This document shows, piece by piece, positions 18,401 to 26,113 of a stretch of DNA of 64,000 nt. Source of the DNA: Streptomyces diastaticus subsp. diastaticus. Its GTDB lineage: Bacteria; Actinomycetota; Actinomycetes; Streptomycetales; Streptomycetaceae. Under the pieces are notes generated by a model, which saw only the letters and a list, made by a program, of their open reading frames with translations, was not told the origin of the DNA and made no database searches. The stretch is taken from NCBI RefSeq assembly GCF_011170125.1, contig NZ_BLLN01000003.1, positions 1,994,501 through 2,058,500 of the forward strand, read 5' to 3'. Numbering within the stretch: the first letter of the stretch is position 1; each line of letters starts with the position of its first letter. The position numbers and the translations under genes are program-made.

Positions 18401-18508
18401 CCCGCGGCCGGGGACGCCCGCCTGTTCACGGCAGGCGTGATCGCGGCCGCCGGAGCGGCTGCCGTAGTGGGGTGTGCGCTGCTGGGCCGGTGCCGGCGCG
18501 AACGCTGA
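15404..18508 (+). CDS. FAD-linked oxidase / Fe-S / CCG fusion, D-lactate (2-hydroxyacid) dehydrogenase-like
   Basis: 1034-residue GlcD-GlcF-type fusion resembling YdiJ-type D-lactate dehydrogenases. The order is an FAD-binding domain (GGGTSLAGQ, then ALGGMIGNNSCGASAQ), an FAD-oxidase C-terminal domain (SGEHGDGQARGELL), two 4Fe-4S sites (C-x5-C...CP near residue 575 and CLACKGCKSDCP near 638) and two CCG repeats (VCCGLTWIS near 786, GCCGLAGNFG near 912). Such enzymes oxidise 2-hydroxyacids and pass electrons to the quinone pool. The extreme C-terminus is a hydrophobic helix followed by RCRRER, which could be a membrane anchor. GTG 15404 is used; ATG 15461 is an alternative. A ThDP enzyme follows after 46 bases. 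Confidence 0.9.
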   Translation: MEPESVPRTGGGPAGTAVGMELDVAGLEKALRERVRGEVRFDAGSRAAYSTDGSNYRQVPIGVVVPRDVDAGAEAIAVCARFGAPVLSRGGGTSLAGQCANTAVVIDWTKYCNRLVSLDAQRRTCVVEPGIVLDELNRQLSAHGLKFGPKPSTHSHCALGGMIGNNSCGASAQAYGKTVDNVRRLEIVTYDGTRCWVGPTSDEEYQEVVAAGGRRAELYQGLRDIIDRHADDVRLGYPDIPRRVSGYNLDSLLPEKGFDVARALVGSEGTLVTVVRAELHLVPVPAHEAMVVLGYSDICAAADDVPRLLEHGAPELLEAIDGRMAQLMRQEHSHLASLDEFPEGGSWLLVQFSGDSQESADAQVRELLDALGKSEDDSDVSMSDDPRREQRMLRAREAGLGVTARPPDGRETWEGWEDSSVPPDRLGDYLRDLRALFCEFDYDAASLYGHFGQGCVHTRIPFELKRADGVAAFRSFLFRAADLVVSYGGSLSGEHGDGQARGELLTRMFGERLVSAFSEMKRLFDPDDRMNPGKAVAPYRADENLRLGPLWRPRGEQTAFAYPDDDHSFTRAVMRCVGVGNCRSHEGGVMCPSYRATGEEEHSTRGRSRLLFEMLGGHADSAVTDGWRSTEVKDALDLCLACKGCKSDCPVGVDMATYKAEFLSHHYAGRPRPAAHYSMGWLPLWARLSRLAPRLTNAALGAPGVARLGKLLAGMAGEREAPVLAGESFVQWWIARDTPEPDPADPRTVVLWPDTFSTYFHPAIAKAAVRVLEDAGFRVAVPVQAVCCGLTWISTGQLTTAKKVLRRTLDVLRPWIEAGTPVVGLEPSCTVVFRSDAVELMPHDQDVQRLAAQFRTFAELLLDDTPEGWQPPRLARSAVVQKHCHQHAVTKYDADRELLRRAGLDADVLDEGCCGLAGNFGFERGHHALSMTIGEQGVLPAVRNAPDETLVLADGFSCRTQIEHGGTGRRAMHLAEALALGLDGPPPAGHPERAINRPAPAAGDARLFTAGVIAAAGAAAVVGCALLGRCRRER

Positions 18509-18554
18509 CAAGTCCGCGGGGCACCGGTCCCGCAGGAGAAGGGAGCAGGGAACC

Positions 18555-20381
18555 GTGTCGATGAAGGTGTCCGACTACGTACTGCAGCGGCTGCGCGAGT
18601 GGGAGGTGGACCACGTCTTCTCCTACGCGGGCGACGGCATCAACGGCCTCCTCGCCGCATGGGGCCGAGCCGGCGACGACCCGAAGTTCGTCCAGGCCCG
18701 GCACGAGGAGATGGCCGCCTTCGAAGCCGTCGGCTATGCCAAGTTCTCCGGCAAGGCCGGAGTCTGCGCGGCGACCTCGGGGCCCGGCGCCATCCATCTG
18801 CTCAACGGGCTGTACGACGCGAAGCTGGACCGTGTCCCCGTGGTCGCGATCGTGGGGCAGACCGATCGCAGCGCCATGGGCGGCTCCTACCAGCAGGAAG
18901 TGGACCTGCTGAGCCTGTACAAGGACGTGGCCTCCGACTTCTGCGAGATGGTGACCGTCCCCGAACAGTTGCCCAACGTCATCGACCGGGCCTTCCGCAC
19001 CGCCTACGGAAGGCGGACGGTGACGGCCGTCATCATTCCCGCGGACGTCCAGGAACTCGACTACTCGCCGCCCACGCACGCCTTCAAAATGGTGCCCTCC
19101 AGCCTCGGCCTGTCCCCCTCCGCACCCGTACCGGCCGAGGGGGACCTGGACCGGGCCGCCGAGGTGCTGAACGCGGGCGAGAAGGTCGCCGTCCTGATCG
19201 GACAGGGCGCCCGCGGCGCCCGCGCCGAGGTCGAGGCTGTCGCGGACCTCCTCGGCGCCGGCGTGGCCAAGGCACTGCTCGGCAAGGACGTCCTCCCCGA
19301 CGACCTGCCGTACGTCACCGGCTCGATCGGCCTGCTGGGCACCCGCCCCTCCTACGAACTCATGATGGACTGCGACACTCTGCTCGTCGTCGGATCGAGC
19401 TTCCCGTACACGCAGTTCCTGCCGGAGTTCGGCCAGGCCCGCGCCGTCCAGATCGACATCGACCCGCACAACATCGGAATGCGGTACCCCTTCGACGTCA
19501 ATCTCGTCGGAGACGCGCGGCAGACCCTCAAGGCGCTGCTGCCACACCTGAAGCGGAAGAAGCACGGTACCTGGCGCAAGAAGATCGAGAAGGACACCGC
19601 CCGCTGGTGGGACGTCATGGAGCGCCGCGCCGCCGTCGAGGCCGATCCCGTCAACCCGGAGCACGTCGTGCACAGCCTCGACGCGCTCCTGCCGGACGAC
19701 GTCATCCTGGCCGCCGACTCCGGTTCCGCCGCCAACTGGTACGCCCGCCACCTCCGCATCCGCGGATCCATGCGGGGCTCCCTGTCCGGAACGCTCGCCA
19801 CGATGGGCCCCGGCGTGCCGTACGTCATCGGTGCCAAGTTCGCCCATCCCGGCCGCCCGGCCCTGGCGATCGTCGGGGACGGCTCCATGCAGATGAACGG
19901 CATGGCCGAACTCATCACCGCCGCCAAGTACTGGCAGGAGTGGCAGGACCCGCGGCTCATCGTCGCCGTGCTGAACAACCAGGACCTCAACCAGGTCACC
20001 TGGGAGATGCGCGCCATGTCCGGGGCCCCGCAGTTCCTGCCCTCCCAGGCCATTCCCGACGTCCCCTACGCCGACTTCGCACGGTCCATCGGGCTCGGCG
20101 GCGTACGGGTCGAGGAGCCCGGCCAGGTGGAGGCGGCATGGCGTCAGGCGCTCGCCGCCGACCGGCCTTTCGTGATCGACTTCCGCACCGACCCGGACGT
20201 ACCCCCCATCCCGCCCCATGCCACCCGGGAACAGGCCGAAGCTGTCGTGTCCGCGATCGTCAAGGGCGACAGCGACCGCGGAGGCGTGATCAAGCAGGGG
20301 ATCAAGGCGAAGGTGCAGGAATTCCTCCCCGGCGGCCACCACGGCGGCCAGACCCCGGGCGGGCAGGGCAGGAAGAAGTGA
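18555..20381 (+). CDS. ThDP-dependent pyruvate oxidase/dehydrogenase-like enzyme
   Basis: 608-residue thiamine-diphosphate enzyme of the acetolactate synthase/pyruvate oxidase (PoxB) superfamily. The N-terminal pyrimidine-binding domain carries the activating Glu (ARHEEMAAFEAVGYAKFSG) and the SGPGAIHLLNGLYDA loop. The middle DHS-like domain includes VAVLIGQGARGA. The ThDP pyrophosphate motif GDGSMQMNG (about residue 441) is followed by NNQDLNQVTWE. The C-terminal 50 residues are Gly/His/Lys-rich. GTG 18555 has GGAG at 9 bases; ATG 18561 is equally possible. With the upstream lactate-dehydrogenase-like gene it could form a lactate-pyruvate-acetate route feeding the respiratory chain (inference). 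Confidence 0.9.
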   Translation: MSMKVSDYVLQRLREWEVDHVFSYAGDGINGLLAAWGRAGDDPKFVQARHEEMAAFEAVGYAKFSGKAGVCAATSGPGAIHLLNGLYDAKLDRVPVVAIVGQTDRSAMGGSYQQEVDLLSLYKDVASDFCEMVTVPEQLPNVIDRAFRTAYGRRTVTAVIIPADVQELDYSPPTHAFKMVPSSLGLSPSAPVPAEGDLDRAAEVLNAGEKVAVLIGQGARGARAEVEAVADLLGAGVAKALLGKDVLPDDLPYVTGSIGLLGTRPSYELMMDCDTLLVVGSSFPYTQFLPEFGQARAVQIDIDPHNIGMRYPFDVNLVGDARQTLKALLPHLKRKKHGTWRKKIEKDTARWWDVMERRAAVEADPVNPEHVVHSLDALLPDDVILAADSGSAANWYARHLRIRGSMRGSLSGTLATMGPGVPYVIGAKFAHPGRPALAIVGDGSMQMNGMAELITAAKYWQEWQDPRLIVAVLNNQDLNQVTWEMRAMSGAPQFLPSQAIPDVPYADFARSIGLGGVRVEEPGQVEAAWRQALAADRPFVIDFRTDPDVPPIPPHATREQAEAVVSAIVKGDSDRGGVIKQGIKAKVQEFLPGGHHGGQTPGGQGRKK

Positions 20382-20612
20382 CTTCCCCCGCCGCACCGGG
20401 GGCGCAGCCCGTGGTCGACTCGGTCGACGCCGTCGCGTACACCGTGCCCACCGACACGCCGGAGGGCGACGGCACGCTGACGTGGCAGTCCACCACCTTG
20501 GTGCTCGTCCACGTGCGCTCGGGCGCCACCACGGGTCTGGGCTGGACGTACGGCGCGGCGGCCACCGCCCAGGTGGTCGAGCAGCAACTCGCCCCCGTCG
20601 TGACCGGGCGGG
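20378..20612 (+). pseudogene. Enolase-superfamily (mandelate racemase-like) N-terminal fragment
   Basis: GTG 20378 overlaps the ThDP enzyme stop (GTGA), so this was the next gene of the operon. About 78 codons match the N-terminal capping domain of enolase-superfamily dehydratases/racemases (VDAVAYTVPTDTPEGDGTL, TTLVLVHVRSGATTGLGWTY, then QQLAPVVTGR). After TGR the similarity stops and the next bases belong, in another frame, to a GH15 glycosidase. The metal-binding barrel domain is missing, so the product cannot be active. The frame itself runs on to 20764 as nonsense. Confidence 0.75.
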
Positions 20613-20616
20613 CGGC

Positions 20617-21660
20617 ATGGTCGGCGCGGCCACGACGAGTCTGCCCGAGCGTGCGCGGGCGGGCCGCAACTACGACTACCGGTACGTATGGCTACGCGAT
20701 CAGTGCTACGCGGGTCAGGCCGTGGCCGCCGCCGGGCCCCACCCCCTTCTCGACGACGCGGTGAGGTTCGTCGCCGCGCGCCTGCACCAGGACGGCCCCC
20801 GAACGTCCCCCGCCTACACCGCCACCGGCGGTCGCATCCCCGACCAGAGCGGGCTGGACCTGCCCGGATACCCGGGCGGCTACGACCGTGTCGGCAACTG
20901 GGTCAACCGGCAGTTCCAGCTCGACGTGTTCGGCGAGGCACTCCTGCTCCTCGCCGCCGCCCACCGGTACGGCCGGCTGGACGCCGACGGCTGGCGCGCC
21001 GCCGAGATCGCGGCCGACACCATCGCCACGCGGCGGCACGAACCCGACGCCGGCATCTGGGAACTCGACGACCGGATCTGGACCCACAGCCGGCTCATCT
21101 GCGCCGCCGGACTGCGCTCCCTCGCCCAGGCCGCCTCCGCCGGGCACTCCCGCCACTGGACCGCCCTCGCGGACTCCCTCCTCGCCGAGGCCGCGGCCAC
21201 GAGCACTCACCCCAGTGGCCGGTGGCAGCGCTCCCCGGACGACCCGGGTCTGGACGCCGCCCTCCTGCTGCCCCCACTGCGCGGCGCCCTGCCGGCCCAC
21301 GACCCGAGGACACTTCGGACCCTGCGCGCCTACACACGGGAACTGACGGACGACCACTACGCCTACCGCTTCCGTCACGACGAACGCCCTCTGCACGAGG
21401 CCGAAGGCGCGTTCCTGCTGTGCGGATACGTGATGGCCCTGGCCGAGCACCAACAGGGCGACCAGGAAGAGGCGCTGCGCTGGTTCGAACGCAACCGCGC
21501 CGCCTGCGGCCCCCCGGGCCTCTACGCCGAGGAGTACGACGTCGGTCAGCGCCAGCTACGAGGCAACCTGCCCCAGGCCTTCGTACACGCCCTGATGCTG
21601 GAGACCGCCACGCGGCTCAGCGACGCACCTTTGCCTCCCCCGAACTCCCGTGGAGGGTGA
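20617..21660 (+). pseudogene. GH15 glucoamylase/trehalase-like C-terminal part
   Basis: About 347 codons matching the (alpha/alpha)6 catalytic domain of GH15 enzymes: MVGAATTSLPE, RNYDYRYVWLRDQCYAGQ, GNWVNRQFQLDVFGEALLL, GIWELDDRIWTHSRL and the C-terminal EEYDVGQ...GNLPQAFVHAL. Both catalytic Glu positions (in GIWE and in AEEYD) are present. The N-terminal beta-sandwich domain and the start of the catalytic domain, roughly 230 residues in full-length relatives, are absent. The preceding DNA encodes part of an unrelated enolase-family protein. The missing piece was presumably lost in one deletion. Translation from ATG 20617 is conceivable but the fold would be incomplete. Confidence 0.75.
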
Positions 21661-21725
21661 CACGTCTGACGTCTCCGTCATCACCGGAGCCGGTACGGGC
21701 ATCGTCCGGGCGACCGCCAGGGGCG
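21650..21725 (+). pseudogene. Short-chain dehydrogenase N-terminal stub
   Basis: GTG 21650 overlaps the GH15 stop and begins with DVSVITGAGTGIVRATAR, the beta1-TGxxxGxG dinucleotide-binding motif of SDR enzymes. After about 25 residues the similarity ends and the frame continues without SDR features (no YxxxK). It is the remnant of a third operon gene lost at its 3' side. Confidence 0.6.
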
Positions 21726-22008
21726 ATCGCGGCCTTCGGCACCGGGACGATCCGGGGCGGGCGGCACCACGTACCGTCCGCGCCGGAGCCGGGCGGCTGC
21801 CGCGTCCCCAGCGGCCCCGGAAGAGCCGCGGGCTCTGTTCCCCGCGGGAGCGGGCCGGGCTTCCGCCCGGCCACGTGGTGCCGTGTGGTGCGACTCGCCG
21901 GACGGATCGCACCGGGGTGGGGCGTCCCGGGCCCCTTCGCCGCCACCCGTGCCGCGTACTGTTCAGCACTGGAAGTGATCGATCAGGGTGATGACGGAGG
22001 ACCAGGCA
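21726..22008. other. Non-coding remainder and promoter region of the two-component operon
   Basis: No recognisable coding sequence between the SDR stub and the histidine kinase. The GGAGG site for GTG 22009 lies at 21997-22001. Confidence 0.5.
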
Positions 22009-23364
22009 GTGCGTGATCCATCGGTCCCGGCACCATCGGCCAGGCCCGACACCGCTTCCGGCTCGGGCGGGCCGGTGCCCGACGGGCCCGTGGCGTTCTC
22101 TCCAGGAGTGCGGTCCGCCTCCTCGGCGCAGGAGGGGGGTCTCCCCGCACACGCGAGGCTGCCGGCCGCCGCGAACGCCCGACTGCGCCTCCTGGTGCGG
22201 TGGTGGGAGGCGCGTCCTGCCACGGTCAAGGACCGGGAGTTCGCGCTCGTCTTCACGGTGCTGTCGTTCGCGCCCCCTCTGGCGCTGATCGGAGCACGCT
22301 TCGGTGACCTCCCCGTGCACGGTGGTTCCGCCGTGAGCGTGCTGCTGACACTCGGCCAGTGCTTACCCATCGCTGTGCGGACGCGGTGGCCGGGCGCCTG
22401 CCTCGCCGTGGTGGGTACGTCCTTCGCGGTTCACCAGTGCCTCGGTTGCCCCCCGACCTTCGGCAGCCTCGGGCTGTACGTCGCGCTGTACTCCGTCGGT
22501 GCCCACCAGACGCGTTTCCGGCGGACCGTGCCCCTGGCCGCGACGGGCGCCTACGTGCTCTTCGGCGTCGTCCTGCACATGCTGGGCTCGCCCGCCGGTG
22601 TGACCGACTACCTGCTCTTCCCCCTGGTCCTGGCGGCGGTGTGGGGACTGGGTGCCCTGGTGCGCTGGGAACGAGAGCGCGAGGCCGTGCGCAGGCGGCT
22701 GGCTGCTCGGGTGGCCGTAGCCGAGGAACGCGACCGCATGGCCCGGGAATTGCACGACGTGGTGACGCACCATGTGACGGCGATGGTGGTGCAGGCCGGC
22801 GCGGCCCAGTACCTCACCGCCTCCCCGGACCGGCTCAACAGCGCTCTGGAGACCATCAACAGCACCGGCCGTCGGGCGCTCGCGGAACTCCGGTTCCTCC
22901 TGGGCGTGCTGGAGGCGACCGGGGACGCGGAACCTCAGGGACGGACGCCCACGCCTGGACGAGTGGCCGATCTGGTGGAGCAGACGCGCGCGGGTGGTCA
23001 GCCCGTCGAACTGATCGAGGAGGGGGAACAGCCCGCCATAACCACGGGTGCCCGGCTCGCGGCCTACCGCACCGTGCAGGAATCCCTCACGAACGCCGTG
23101 AAGCACGCCGCGGGTCGACAGACGCTGGTACGCCTCACGCACACCCCCCACTGGACGGAGGTCGAGGTCATCACCGCCGGGACGAAGGGCGGCACTTGCG
23201 GGAGCGCCGCCCCGCGTGAGGACGGCTCTCACCTCTCAGGAGGACGGGGCCTGACCGGCCTGAGGGAACGGGTGGAGACGCTGGGCGGCGCGTTCACGGC
23301 AGGCGCTCGCCCCGAAGGCGGCTTCCGCGTGCACGCGCGCATACCCGCAGGGGGTGGCGCATGA
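22009..23364 (+). CDS. Sensor histidine kinase, HisKA_3 (NarL-system) type
   Basis: 451-residue membrane sensor kinase. After a Pro/Ser-rich N-terminus there are four to five hydrophobic segments (about residues 75-200). The dimerisation/phosphoacceptor helix reads ERDRMARELHDVVTHHV, with His in the ELHD motif. The HATPase domain has VQESLTNAVKHA (N box) and GRGLTGLRERVETLGG (G box). GTG 22009 is chosen over GTG 21988/ATG 21991 because GGAGG sits 7 bases before it. The 3' end overlaps the response regulator by 4 bases, so the pair is co-translated. No dedicated extracellular sensor domain is visible. Confidence 0.92.
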   Translation: MRDPSVPAPSARPDTASGSGGPVPDGPVAFSPGVRSASSAQEGGLPAHARLPAAANARLRLLVRWWEARPATVKDREFALVFTVLSFAPPLALIGARFGDLPVHGGSAVSVLLTLGQCLPIAVRTRWPGACLAVVGTSFAVHQCLGCPPTFGSLGLYVALYSVGAHQTRFRRTVPLAATGAYVLFGVVLHMLGSPAGVTDYLLFPLVLAAVWGLGALVRWEREREAVRRRLAARVAVAEERDRMARELHDVVTHHVTAMVVQAGAAQYLTASPDRLNSALETINSTGRRALAELRFLLGVLEATGDAEPQGRTPTPGRVADLVEQTRAGGQPVELIEEGEQPAITTGARLAAYRTVQESLTNAVKHAAGRQTLVRLTHTPHWTEVEVITAGTKGGTCGSAAPREDGSHLSGGRGLTGLRERVETLGGAFTAGARPEGGFRVHARIPAGGGA

Positions 23365-24065
23365 GCGCTTCCGCCACCGCGATCAGGGTGCTGATCTGCG
23401 AGGACCAGGCCCTCGTGCGCGCCGGCTTCGTCACGATCCTGTCCGCACAGCCCGACATGGAGGTCGTCGGGGAGGTCACCGACGGCCGGGCAGCCGTCCG
23501 CAGCGCCGAGGAGCTGAAGCCGGACGTCATCGTCATGGACGTCCGCATGCCCCTGCTCGACGGCATCGAGGCCACACGCCACCTCGCCGGCCCCGCCTCC
23601 CGCAGCCCCGCGAGAATCCTGATCGTCACCAACTTCAACGTCGACGCGTACGTGTACGAGGCCCTGCGCGCCGGCGCCAGCGGCTTCCTGCTGAAGGACG
23701 CCGCACCGCCCGAGCTCATCAACGCGGTACGCACCGTCGCCCGCGGCGAGGCCCTCCTGGCACCCGCCGTTACCCGCGCGCTGATCGGCCGCCACGCCGA
23801 GCGTCTGCGCCCCGCCGCCGCCCCCGTGCCGCCCGAGCGCGAGCGCCTGAAGGCTCTCACCCGACGCGAACACGAGGTCCTCCTCCTGATCAGTGAGGGC
23901 CTGTCGAACGCCGAGATCGCCACCACCCTGGTCCTCAGTCCCGAGACCGTGAAGACCTATGTCTCCCGCATCCTCACCAAGCTGGACCTGCGCGACCGCG
24001 TCCAGGCGGTGGTCCTGGCCTACCGGGCCGGCCTGGCGGGGAGCGGGAACGGGGAGCGGGCATGA
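23361..24065 (+). CDS. Response regulator, NarL/LuxR family
   Basis: 234-residue partner of the preceding kinase. The receiver domain has acidic residues in ICEDQ, the phosphoacceptor Asp in VIVMDVRMP, Thr/Ser-Asn in IVTNF and Lys in LLKDA. The C-terminal LuxR helix-turn-helix is LTRREHEVLLLISEGLSNAEIA followed by SPETVKTYVSRIL. It presumably regulates nearby genes such as the divergently placed CPBP protease, which the sequence cannot show. Confidence 0.94.
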   Translation: MSASATAIRVLICEDQALVRAGFVTILSAQPDMEVVGEVTDGRAAVRSAEELKPDVIVMDVRMPLLDGIEATRHLAGPASRSPARILIVTNFNVDAYVYEALRAGASGFLLKDAAPPELINAVRTVARGEALLAPAVTRALIGRHAERLRPAAAPVPPERERLKALTRREHEVLLLISEGLSNAEIATTLVLSPETVKTYVSRILTKLDLRDRVQAVVLAYRAGLAGSGNGERA

Positions 24066-24393
24066 GCGGTCCGGGATCCTGTGCACCGGGCCGCGAGCCT
24101 GACCGTGCTCCGTGCTTCACGGGAGAGGGGCAGCAGTCTTGGCCGGAGCCCGACGCACCCGCCGCACGCGGTACACCCGTTGGCCGACAAGCGAGCCGAC
24201 CCCAGGGGTTCGCGCAGTCGCGTGAAGACGGCGAGGTGGTGGCGCGTGTCCGCCCCTCGGCGACGGCATGAGTCTTCCGCGGAGCCCACGACCACGACGA
24301 CGCGCCCTCGAAGGCGGCGGGGCCGGCGTGCCGCCGCTTCCCGGTACACCCGTGAGTCACGTCGGTCCGCTGGCCGCGGCCCGTCGCGGCGGG
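24066..24393. other. Convergent intergenic region
   Basis: 328 bases between the convergent response regulator and CPBP protease genes. GC-rich, with no recognisable gene and no clear terminator hairpin. Confidence 0.5.
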
Positions 24394-25317
24394 TCAGGAC
24401 ACCGTGCGCGTCTCCTCGGACCGGAGTCGGCCACGGGAGTGGAGGCGCCCCCGGCGCATTGCCGAGCGCAGGAACACGACCGCGGGGACCGCGCAGACGA
24501 GGATCGCGAAGACGCTGGCCTCCGGCCCGAAGTCGCCTCCGGTGATCGCGGCGGGTCCCGACAGCACGCTGTGGAACAGCCCGGCGGGCATGTCCTGGTT
24601 GCCGGAGACCGTGACGCCGAAGACACCGCTCACGGCGAAGTTCCAGCCCAGGTGGAGACCGATCGGCAGCCACAGAGTGCGGGTGGCCGCGTAGGCCGCG
24701 CCGAGCATCAGGCCGGCCTCGACCGCGATGGCCAGCGCTCCCCACACCGTGGCGCCGGAGTTCACCAGGTGCAGCGCTCCGAACAGCACGCCGGAGACCG
24801 CCAGCGCGCCCAGCGTGCCGGTGAGCTGTTCGACGAGACGGAAGACGATGCCGCGGAAGAGGATCTCCTCCACGACCGCGACGCCCACCATCATCCCCAG
24901 AACGGTGAAGGCGCCACCGACGGACACTCCGCCTCGGGTGCCGTAGCCGCCGGACAGAGCGATCAGCGCGAGCGTGGCGGTGAAGAGCCCGAGCCCGACG
25001 AGGGCACCCCGCCGCAGGGTGGGCACGGCACCGGCGGTGTCCAGTTCGGACACGGGGCGCTGTTCGAGGAACCGAACCGCCGCCGCGTAGACCGCCAGCG
25101 CGATCACCGCTGCCGCCACCCCGAACGTCAGGGACAGCACCGGATTGTCGCCCGCCACGCTCCGCATCCCCGCGGCGAGCCCTGTCACCAGGAGGAACAG
25201 CACGACCAGCACCGCCAGCCGCACCCCGGTCGGCCACACGCGACGCGTCGACACGAACGGTGCCTGCGAGAACTGACGCTTCAACCACTGCACCGGCGGT
25301 GCACCCCACGGCGACAT
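24394..25317 (-). CDS. CPBP-family intramembrane metalloprotease
   Basis: 307-residue multi-pass membrane protein of the CAAX-protease/bacteriocin-processing (Abi) family. The catalytic motifs are visible: VVEEILFRG (motif 1, Glu-Glu...Arg), FGALHL (motif 2 His) and LHLGWNF (motif 3 His). About seven hydrophobic helices are present. ATG 25317 follows AGGAGGAG; upstream in-frame codons lack an RBS. The family includes prenyl-protein proteases and bacteriocin self-immunity proteins. The role here is unknown. Confidence 0.9.
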   Translation of the reverse strand: MSPWGAPPVQWLKRQFSQAPFVSTRRVWPTGVRLAVLVVLFLLVTGLAAGMRSVAGDNPVLSLTFGVAAAVIALAVYAAAVRFLEQRPVSELDTAGAVPTLRRGALVGLGLFTATLALIALSGGYGTRGGVSVGGAFTVLGMMVGVAVVEEILFRGIVFRLVEQLTGTLGALAVSGVLFGALHLVNSGATVWGALAIAVEAGLMLGAAYAATRTLWLPIGLHLGWNFAVSGVFGVTVSGNQDMPAGLFHSVLSGPAAITGGDFGPEASVFAILVCAVPAVVFLRSAMRRGRLHSRGRLRSEETRTVS

Positions 25318-26113
25318 GATGCCTCTCCTCCTGGACCGGAGGCCAAGACGCCCCCTCGACCGGGACAACGCTAGGCGCGACCCCCACCCCGAAACGTCCC
25401 CCCGCAGTGGTCGTCGCGGGTAGCTCGCACGGGGGACAACGGCCTGGGCCGGCAGCGGCTGTCGACGCGAGGGACGTCGTGCCCGGGCACCGATGAGGCG
25501 GTGAGGTTTCCCGGAGCGCGAACACCTGGAGACTGAGGTCCAGAAGGCTCAGAGGAAGGAGCGCCAGCCCACCCATGAGGTCGTCCTCGGCGCCGCAGCC
25601 GGCCACCACACGTGTGGCTCACGAGTGCTCCCCCGGGTGCCTCCGGAGAACCTGCTGCTGGTGGCGGTCGCCGGGGAGCGACAACCATGGACGGCGCCGA
25701 AGGCGTGGAGGGAGTTCGGCGACGGCCCGACCGTGAGAGAGCGGCTTCCTGCCTGCCGGGAGGCTGCGGGGAAGGCGTTCCGTGGCGTCGTCCGCGGGAG
25801 CCGAACTCTGCTCGGCGGTCGGCATGCTCCTCGGCCTCGGCCCGCGCCGCCAGGTCGTTTCCTGGTACCCACCGCGGGCCGGACCTCCCCGCGCTGATGG
25901 GTGTCGGCCTGGTGATCGCGTACCACGTCTCTCGGCGAGAACAGCGACATAGTCATGACCGGCCTGTAAGGCACGGGTCCGTTCTGCCGTTGGAACAGAA
26001 GCGGCACGGGCGCCCTCCGAACCGATTCGTGGCTGTCGTGTGCGGCGAGTAGTGGTCAGGAGTTGTGAATGGGAGCCACACGCCTGCATCGACGGGGTCG
26101 GTAGCCTGTATCC
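25318..26113. other. Long intergenic region between CPBP protease and APH-like kinase
   Basis: About 800 bases. Open frames exist on both strands (for example near 25549-26007 minus and 25612-26052 plus), but none shows a recognisable domain or codon pattern better than its overlapping rivals. It may contain decayed coding sequence. It holds the divergent promoters of the flanking genes. Confidence 0.4.

Noticed and set aside
15260..18511. A 1083-codon open frame on the minus strand opposite the FAD/Fe-S gene
   Set aside because: It is the antisense shadow of the 15404-18508 gene; it has GC-driven composition and no domain, while the plus strand encodes recognisable FAD, Fe-S and CCG motifs.
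25549..26052. Overlapping frames on both strands between the CPBP and APH-like genes
   Set aside because: Neither shows a family motif or good start; they are antisense to one another and typical of high-GC noise.
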